From Actinoplanes sp. KI2 (lineage in GTDB: Bacteria; Actinomycetota; Actinomycetes; Mycobacteriales; Micromonosporaceae), in contig NZ_JAOSZE010000006.1 of assembly GCF_025630775.1 (NCBI RefSeq), positions 185,585 through 249,584 on the forward strand: a stretch of DNA of 64,000 bases, read 5' to 3'. Numbering within the stretch: the first letter of the stretch is position 1; every line of letters begins with the position of its first letter. Positions 58,988-64,000 of the stretch are shown in pieces. A program made the translations under genes and the position numbers. A model generated the notes under the pieces. It worked only from the letters and a program-made list of their open reading frames with translations, did not search any database and was not told the DNA's origin.

Positions 58988-59066
58988 ACTGACACGGCGG
59001 ACCATGGTGATGGCGACAAGACCAGGCATATACACACCAGAGGCCCCCACCCTGACAGGAGGCTCC

Positions 59067-59921
59067 GTGTACATCCGAACCCCACACGTCCGGCGCCTCG
59101 GCAGCGCCGCCGCGGTCCTGGCCGCGGTCGCCGTCACCACCCTTTTCGCGACCCCGGCCCGGGCCGCCGGCGATGGCTATGTCCGGCTGGCTCACCTTTC
59201 CCCCGACACCCCGGCGGTGGACGTCTACCTGCGGTCCACCACCGACGCGATCAAGCCGCAGATCTTCCGGGGCGTCGCGTACGGCGCGATGTCGGACTAC
59301 CTACGGCTGCCCACCGGCACGTACCAGGTGGCCATGCGCAAGGCCGGCGCACCGGCCGGCACCGAGCCGGTGCTCACCACCCAGGTGGGCGTCGAGAACG
59401 GCGGGGCCTACACGGTCGCCGGCGTCGGCCGCTTCGCCGACCTGGGGCTGCGCGTGCTCACCGACGACCTGAAGCTCCCCGACCCGGGCAAGTCCAAGGT
59501 CCGGATCATCCAGGCCTCGGTCAAGGCGCCGGTGCTCGACGTGGCCGGCAAGAACGGCAAGACGATCGCCGACGGCGTCTCGTTCGCCACCACCACCGCA
59601 TACCGTGAGGTCAATCCCGGCAAATGGAGTGTCCAGGTGGCGCCGACCGGCGGCGGCAAGATCAGCGTGTTGCCCTGCACGCTCGGCGCCGGCAGCGTGT
59701 ATTCGCTGGTCGTGCTCGACGACAAGGCGGGCGGCCTGAAGCCCGAGTTGCATGTGGACGCCGCGCGCCAGGGCACGGTGCCGCTGGGCGGGGTGGCCAC
59801 CGGTGACGGCGGCAGCCGGCCGGCGTCACCGATGCCGATGGCGCTGCTGCTGGCCGGCCTCGCGGCGGTGTTCACCGGCGGTCTCGTGGTGCTGCTGCGG
59901 CGCCGCCTGCGGACTGTCTGA
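59067..59921 (+). CDS. surface-anchored DUF4397 protein, probable sortase substrate
   Basis: A 284-residue exported protein. The signal peptide covers about 1-34 (RLGSAAAVLAAVAVTTLFAT, then PARAAG); two DUF4397 beta domains follow (YVRLAHLSPDTPAVDVYL near 37 and VRIIQASVKAPVLDVAGKNG near 147). The C-terminus has a hydrophobic helix (ALLLAGLAAVFTGGLVVLL) and basic RRRLRTV tail, like a cell-wall sorting signal, but the preceding segment is SRPASPMPM rather than LPXTG. GTG 59067 has AGGAGG at 59057-59062. The class F sortase gene follows after 11 bp. Confidence 0.8.
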   Translation: MYIRTPHVRRLGSAAAVLAAVAVTTLFATPARAAGDGYVRLAHLSPDTPAVDVYLRSTTDAIKPQIFRGVAYGAMSDYLRLPTGTYQVAMRKAGAPAGTEPVLTTQVGVENGGAYTVAGVGRFADLGLRVLTDDLKLPDPGKSKVRIIQASVKAPVLDVAGKNGKTIADGVSFATTTAYREVNPGKWSVQVAPTGGGKISVLPCTLGAGSVYSLVVLDDKAGGLKPELHVDAARQGTVPLGGVATGDGGSRPASPMPMALLLAGLAAVFTGGLVVLLRRRLRTV

Positions 59922-59932
59922 GCGGGCACCTC

Positions 59933-60775
59933 GTGGCCGAGGATCGAGCCGTGGGAATCGCGTCGGTGCCGGGTGCGCTTTCGGTGCCCCGGCAACGGCT
60001 TCCCGCCGCCGCATCTGCGCTGGTCAAGGTGGCCGAAGTGCCTCGACTTCGGGCGCCGGCGCCGGACGCCGCCAAATCCCGCGAAAAACCAGATCATCCC
60101 GTACGCAAGGAAGGTCTTGGCGGTCGAGCAGCCCTGCCGTTCGTCGCAGCCGTCTTGGCCGCGTTCGTGGTCGGTACCGCGTACGTCGCGGTGGCGAACC
60201 GTGCAGAGCGGCCCGAGACCGACCCTGACCTGGGGCGATGGGCCGCGACCGCGCAGCCGGTCGAGGGTGCCGGGAACGCGGCGCGCACGGCCGGTGACCC
60301 GTTCGCGAGTGACCCGTTCGCGAGCGCCGGTGTCGCGGTGCTCGGGGAGCCGACCCGCCTGCGGATCAAGACGATCGGGCTGGACAGTCCGCTCGAGACG
60401 CTGCACGTGGTCAAGAGCGCGCTGCAGCCGCCGAAACGGTTCGACCGGGCCGGCTGGTACGCCGAGGGGACGGCGCCGGGCGACACCGGCCCCGCGGTGA
60501 TCGCCGGGCACGTCGACTCGAAGGCGGGGCCGGCGATCTTCTATCGGCTGCGCGAGCTCGTGCCGGGCGACAAGATCGAGGTGCTGCGCGGCGGCACGGT
60601 CGTCGCGTTCACCGTCACCCGGACGGCCTGGTATCCGAAGAGCGCGTTCCCGACCGACGCGGTCTACGGCCCGACACCCGACCGGCAGCTTCGGTTGATC
60701 ACCTGTGGCGGTGTCTTCAACCACGCGTTGCGGTCCTATCGGGACAACCTCGTGGTCTACGCGGTGGCCGGGTGA
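59933..60775 (+). CDS. class F sortase
   Basis: A 280-residue membrane-anchored transpeptidase. A single N-terminal helix (ALPFVAAVLAAFVVGTAYVA, about 70-90) is followed by the sortase beta barrel with catalytic His193 (AGHVDS), Cys258 (LITCGG) and Arg270 (YRDNL). The N-terminal cytosolic part is unusually long and basic for the class. It sits 11 bp after the DUF4397 gene, so that protein is its likely substrate. Confidence 0.88.
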   Translation: MAEDRAVGIASVPGALSVPRQRLPAAASALVKVAEVPRLRAPAPDAAKSREKPDHPVRKEGLGGRAALPFVAAVLAAFVVGTAYVAVANRAERPETDPDLGRWAATAQPVEGAGNAARTAGDPFASDPFASAGVAVLGEPTRLRIKTIGLDSPLETLHVVKSALQPPKRFDRAGWYAEGTAPGDTGPAVIAGHVDSKAGPAIFYRLRELVPGDKIEVLRGGTVVAFTVTRTAWYPKSAFPTDAVYGPTPDRQLRLITCGGVFNHALRSYRDNLVVYAVAG

Positions 60776-60838
60776 GCGTCGTTCCCCCGGTCGGTGCGCC
60801 GTGCTTATCCTGAAAACGAGTCGACGGGTGGGGGCGGG

Positions 60839-62515
60839 ATGGCGGTCAGACGCATGCTCATCGCCGGTCGGTATCGCCTGCTCGAACCGGTCGGCTCCGG
60901 TGGAATGGGCCGGGTCTGGCTGGCCCGCGACGAGATGCTGGACCGCGACGTCGCGGTCAAGGAGTTCCTGCCGCCGGACTGGATGAGCGAGGACGAGCAG
61001 ACCCGGCTGCGCGACCGCACGCTGCGCGAGGCCCGCAGCGCCGGGCGGCTCAACCATTCGCACGTGGTCCGGGTCTACGACGTCGTGCACGCCGACGGTC
61101 TGCCGTGGATCGTGATGGAGTACGTGCCGTCCCGCTCGCTGCACCAGGTGATCAAGGAGGACGGCCCGTATTCGCCGGTCGCCGCCGCACGCATCGGCCT
61201 GGCCGTGCTCGACGCGCTGAGCGCCGCGCACCGGGCCGGCGTGCTGCACCGCGACGTGAAGCCGCACAACGTGCTGATCGGCACCGACGGCCGGGTGGTG
61301 CTGACCGATTTCGGACTGGCCACGTTCGTCGACGACGGCGCGGTGACCGGCCCCGGGCTGGTCGTGGGCTCGCCCCAGTACGTCTCGCCGGAGCGCGCCC
61401 GAGACGGTGCGTCCACCGTGGAATCGGACATGTGGTCGCTCGGCGCGACGCTCTACGCGGCCGTCGAGGGCCGGTCGCCGTACGCCCGGGAGACCGCCAT
61501 GGCGACCCTGATGGCGTTGGCCACCGAGCCGCCCGATCCCCTGGACAATGCCGGGCCGCTCGGCCCGGTGCTGCTCGGGCTGCTGCGGCACGACCCGGCC
61601 TCGCGTCTGACGGCGAGCGAGGTGGAGCGCCGGCTGCGCATGGTGGTCGCCGCGGCGCCAGGTGGGGGAGGCGTGCCCTCGCCGCGGCGCGCCCGGGTGG
61701 CTGCATCGGCGGCTTCGCCGGTTTCCGTACGCACGTTGCCCGCCCAACGCGTCTCGTCCGCGCCGGTGTCGCCCGCGCCACTCGACCCGCCCCCGGACCC
61801 ACCGCCGCGTCGCCTCGGACAGGCGCGGTCGATATTGATCGGGATCGGTCTGGTGGGCGCCGCGCTGATCGCGGTCGGCGGCTACGTGCTGCACCGTACC
61901 GACGTGCCGGTCGCCCGACCCGCGCCCAGCACCGAGTTCTCGCCGTCCGCCTCCCGGGCGGCCGTGACGGTGGCCGGTTTCTCGCCCGTGTCGTGCTCCG
62001 GGCCCGGTCCCACGACCGCCGTTCGCCTGCCGCAGCCTGGGGCCGCGACCGGGGTCAACGGATGGTCGCTCTCGCCCGGCTGGTCGTATTTCGCCGACGG
62101 CTCGGGGTTCCACATGCCGGTGCCGGACGGATGGACGTACACGAAATCCGGCTCTATGTACTGTTTCCGGGACCCGGAGGGTTATCGGGTGCTGAGCCTG
62201 GACACGGGTCGCAACCCGGCCGGCGATCCGGTGGTGGCCTGCCGCAACGAGGCCGCGCGGCTGGTGGCCGCGGGGGCCCTCCCCGGGTATGTGCAGATCT
62301 CCATCGAGAAGCGGCCGCTGCTCAATCGCGCGGCCGACTGGGAGTACCGGTACCGCGACCCGTCGGGGTTGCTGCTGCACGCGCAGACCCGGTGGTTCGC
62401 CAGTAACCGGCACGGCTACGCGCTCAGCTGGGCGACCCGCGAGATCGATTGGTCCGCCGATCTCGGGAAGATCAACATGATCCTGAGCACGTTCTACACG
62501 GACAAGGTCGGCTGA
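60839..62515 (+). CDS. transmembrane serine/threonine protein kinase (PASTA-less)
   Basis: 558 residues. Hanks-type kinase domain (about 10-275): GSGGMGRVW loop, Lys41 in VAVKEF, Asp139 in HRDVKPHN, DFG Asp157, and GSPQYVSPERA. A Pro-rich linker leads to one membrane helix (SILIGIGLVGAALIAVGGYV, about 332-352) and a roughly 200-residue outer domain (GWSYFADGSGFHMPVPDGWT, WEYRYRDPSGLLLHAQTRWF) of a type common behind actinobacterial kinases. There are no PASTA repeats. ATG 60839 follows a G-rich stretch; TATCCT at 60806-60811 is a possible -10 box. Ligand and targets are unknown. Confidence 0.9.
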   Translation: MAVRRMLIAGRYRLLEPVGSGGMGRVWLARDEMLDRDVAVKEFLPPDWMSEDEQTRLRDRTLREARSAGRLNHSHVVRVYDVVHADGLPWIVMEYVPSRSLHQVIKEDGPYSPVAAARIGLAVLDALSAAHRAGVLHRDVKPHNVLIGTDGRVVLTDFGLATFVDDGAVTGPGLVVGSPQYVSPERARDGASTVESDMWSLGATLYAAVEGRSPYARETAMATLMALATEPPDPLDNAGPLGPVLLGLLRHDPASRLTASEVERRLRMVVAAAPGGGGVPSPRRARVAASAASPVSVRTLPAQRVSSAPVSPAPLDPPPDPPPRRLGQARSILIGIGLVGAALIAVGGYVLHRTDVPVARPAPSTEFSPSASRAAVTVAGFSPVSCSGPGPTTAVRLPQPGAATGVNGWSLSPGWSYFADGSGFHMPVPDGWTYTKSGSMYCFRDPEGYRVLSLDTGRNPAGDPVVACRNEAARLVAAGALPGYVQISIEKRPLLNRAADWEYRYRDPSGLLLHAQTRWFASNRHGYALSWATREIDWSADLGKINMILSTFYTDKVG

Positions 62516-62590
62516 CCTCCCAGGAATCGCTCAGGCTGTTTTGATACTTATCTAGGCATGACGGGCCTTCCCTTCAGCCGTGCTCGCAGC

Positions 62591-62659
62591 GGCCGTTTTC
62601 CCTCCGGCCATTCCCTCTGGCCGCTTTCCTCTGGCCGCTTTCCCTGCCGCTTTCCCTCA
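62591..62659. repeat. degenerate 13-15-bp tandem repeat upstream of the Spo0M-family gene
   Basis: Five imperfect units begin at 62591, 62606, 62619, 62633 and 62646, with core GGCCGCTTTCCCTCT. The 250-bp spacer also has an AT-rich patch at 62535-62558 that may contain the promoter. Confidence 0.6.
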
Positions 62660-62766
62660 GCCGTGCCTGACTGCGCCCGCGAGTCCGCCGATTGCTGATC
62701 CCGGCCCGTGCCGCCACCCCGTTCGCCGAGTTTTGCCACCCCGCTTGTTCGAGGAGGAATGACCTG

Positions 62767-63855
62767 GTGGTCTTCAAGAAGATGATGCGCGCCTTCGGCG
62801 TCGGCGGCCCGTCCGTCGACACGGTGCTCGCCAACCCGAACACCCGCCCCGGCCTGGCCCTGGACGGCACGGTCCGGATTCTCGGCGGCGACCACGACGT
62901 GACCGTCGAGCGGGTGGTGCTCGGCCTGGTCACCCGGGTCGAGCACGAGCACGGCGACAGCCTGGCCGAGTTCCATCGCCTGCCGGTGACCGGTGCGTTC
63001 GCGCTGCGCGCGGGCGAGCAGCGAGACCTGCCGTTCTCGTTGCCGGTACCCTGGGAAACCCCGATCACCGACGTGTACGGCCGGCGCCTGCACGGCATGA
63101 CCATGGGCCTGCGCACCGAGCTGGCGGTGGCGAACGCGGTCGACAAGGGCGACCTCGACCAGGTGGCCGTGCACCCGCTGCCGGCCCAGGAACGCATCCT
63201 GGACGCCTTCGCCCACCTGGGTTTCCGCTTCGCCCGAGCCGACCTGGAACACGGCCGCATTCACGGCGTCCACCAGCAGCTCCCCTTCTATCAGGAGATC
63301 GAGTTCTACCCCCCTCCCCAATACGCCGGCGCGATCAACGAGGTGGAGGTCACCTTCATCGCCGACCCGTCCGGCGTGGAGGTGGTCCTCGAGTTCGACA
63401 AGCGAGGCGGCTTCCTGACGCCCGGGCATGACACCTACGGCCGCTTCCGCGTAGCGCACGCCGAAGCCGAGACCACAGACTGGGCCGCAGTAGTCGACTC
63501 ATGGATTAGCGAGGCCGCCGGCCGCTACCCGGGCATGCGAAGCGCCCCCGGCTACGGCGGCTACGGCGCACCCGCCGGCCATGGCGGCTACGGCGCACCC
63601 GCCGGCCACGGCGGCTACGGCGCACCCGCCGGCCATGGCGGTCACGGCGCACCAGCGGGCTACGGCGGCCATGGCGCACCCGCGGGCTACGGCGGTCACG
63701 GCCCGCACGGTTACGGCCACCACGGCCACTACCGCCGCGGTGGCGGCGCCGGTGCCATGGCGGCCGGCATCGCGGGCGGCGTCCTCGGCGGCTTCGCCCT
63801 GGGCGAGGTCTTCGACGAGGTCTTCGACGGCGACGACGGCGACTCCGGCGACTGA
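62767..63855 (+). CDS. Spo0M-family sporulation-control protein with Gly/Ala/His-rich repeat tail
   Basis: A 362-residue protein. The first 255 residues are the two-lobed arrestin-like Spo0M domain: VFKKMMRAFGVGGPSVDTVL at the start, GGDHDVTVERVVLGLVTRVE, and LPFSLPVPWETPITDVYGRR. The tail (about 263-340) repeats GGYGAPAGH five times and is followed by GAMAAGIAGGVLGGFALGEV and an acidic end. GTG 62767 has GAGGAGGA at 62751-62758 with 8-nt spacing. Spo0M homologues affect sporulation or cell shape in Bacillus and are common in actinobacteria; the repeat tail is an addition. Confidence 0.87.
   Translation: MVFKKMMRAFGVGGPSVDTVLANPNTRPGLALDGTVRILGGDHDVTVERVVLGLVTRVEHEHGDSLAEFHRLPVTGAFALRAGEQRDLPFSLPVPWETPITDVYGRRLHGMTMGLRTELAVANAVDKGDLDQVAVHPLPAQERILDAFAHLGFRFARADLEHGRIHGVHQQLPFYQEIEFYPPPQYAGAINEVEVTFIADPSGVEVVLEFDKRGGFLTPGHDTYGRFRVAHAEAETTDWAAVVDSWISEAAGRYPGMRSAPGYGGYGAPAGHGGYGAPAGHGGYGAPAGHGGHGAPAGYGGHGAPAGYGGHGPHGYGHHGHYRRGGGAGAMAAGIAGGVLGGFALGEVFDEVFDGDDGDSGD
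63556..63690 (+). repeat. 27-bp in-frame tandem repeat, five copies, in the Spo0M-family gene
   Basis: Units start at 63556, 63583, 63610, 63637 and 63664; a partial sixth follows. Each encodes a nonapeptide of the form GGYGAPAGH or GGHGAPAGY. The first three are nearly identical at DNA level, indicating recent expansion. Confidence 0.9.
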
Positions 63856-63890
63856 CCACGATCCGCCGGCGCTCCCCGACGGCGCTGCCC

Positions 63891-63923
63891 GGTGGCGTTC
63901 CGCCCGCAAAGCGGGACGCCACC
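63891..63923 (+). terminator. terminator after the Spo0M-family gene
   Basis: A 13-bp stem with one G-T wobble (63891-63903 with 63911-63923) and 7-nt loop, 35 bp after the stop. There is no T tract. Confidence 0.6.
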
Positions 63924-63960
63924 ACGCTGCGGGTCGCCACCACGCCCGCCGCGCGCCACT

Positions 63961-63992
63961 CGCCGCTTGCTGCGCCCGCCGCTTGCTGCGCC
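63961..63992. repeat. 16-bp direct repeat at the window edge
   Basis: Two exact copies of a 16-bp unit (63961-63976 and 63977-63992) starting CGCCGCTTGC. The array may continue beyond the window. No gene is seen after the terminator. Confidence 0.6.
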
Positions 63993-64000
63993 CGCCACTC

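Noticed and set aside
62558..62701. 47-codon frame before the Spo0M-family gene
   Set aside because: No ribosome binding site, sequence made of the degenerate 14-bp repeat, and no plausible leaderless -10 spacing.

Overview
The window is about 64 kb of very GC-rich chromosomal DNA from an actinobacterium. A Micromonosporaceae-type organism (Actinoplanes and relatives) fits best. The signs are strong G/C third-position codon bias, frequent GTG starts, F420- and Spo0M-type genes, a Tat-dependent secretome, the clgR-pspA-pspM order known from Mycobacterium, and the actinobacterial backbone order map ... rimP-nusA-ylxR-infB ... rbfA-nrnA-MATE-truB-ribF-rpsO-pnp-M16 protease ... dapB ... dapA-rnj ... 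ftsK-rimO-pgsA-cinA. The genus is an inference. I see no rRNA, tRNA, CRISPR array, prophage or intact insertion sequence.

Layout. 1-604 is a non-coding stretch full of perfect inverted repeats. 605-7409 is a catabolic cluster: APC permease, glutamine-synthetase-like ligase, aldehyde dehydrogenase, SDR and two PuuD-type gamma-glutamyl hydrolases. It looks like gamma-glutamylation-dependent use of an amine or amino alcohol. 7410-11376 holds a transposase remnant, a STAS protein, methionine aminopeptidase overlapping a VIT-type metal transporter, a nucleotidyltransferase-fold protein and a DUF4439/lipoprotein pair. 11541-19828 is the translation and RNA-maturation block (rimP, nusA, ylxR, infB, a TRM11-like methyltransferase, DUF503, rbfA, nrnA). 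A GH13 enzyme on the minus strand and a 29-codon small ORF precede the MATE exporter, truB, ribF, rpsO, pnp, M16 peptidase, PAP2 protein and dapB.

31062-36541 holds a 48-bp tandem repeat, a glycogen-debranching-like enzyme, a polysaccharide deacetylase, a DCC protein, a GNAT protein and a YcaQ-type protein. 36538-48595 holds a DUF2752 protein, dapA, RNase J, a secreted serine protease, DUF2784 and YbjN proteins in convergent overlap, ftsK, a membrane glycosyltransferase, rimO, pgsA and cinA. 48752-51080 is the envelope-stress set clgR-pspA-pspM. 51043-53639 holds nei2, a SAM hydrolase and an LLM oxidoreductase. A chimeric, frameshifted sigma/anti-sigma pseudogene (53698-54180) is followed by lhr, a DUF4397 protein plus class F sortase, a Ser/Thr kinase and a Spo0M-family protein.

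Regulation visible in sequence. At least fifteen genes have a TANNNT -10-like hexamer 5-8 nt before the start codon and no clear Shine-Dalgarno sequence, the pattern of leaderless actinobacterial mRNAs. Other genes are packed by 4-bp ATGA/GTGA overlaps, implying translational coupling. Strong hairpin terminators follow infB, rpsO, clgR, the LLM gene and the Spo0M gene. Structured leaders precede infB, rpsO and pnp.
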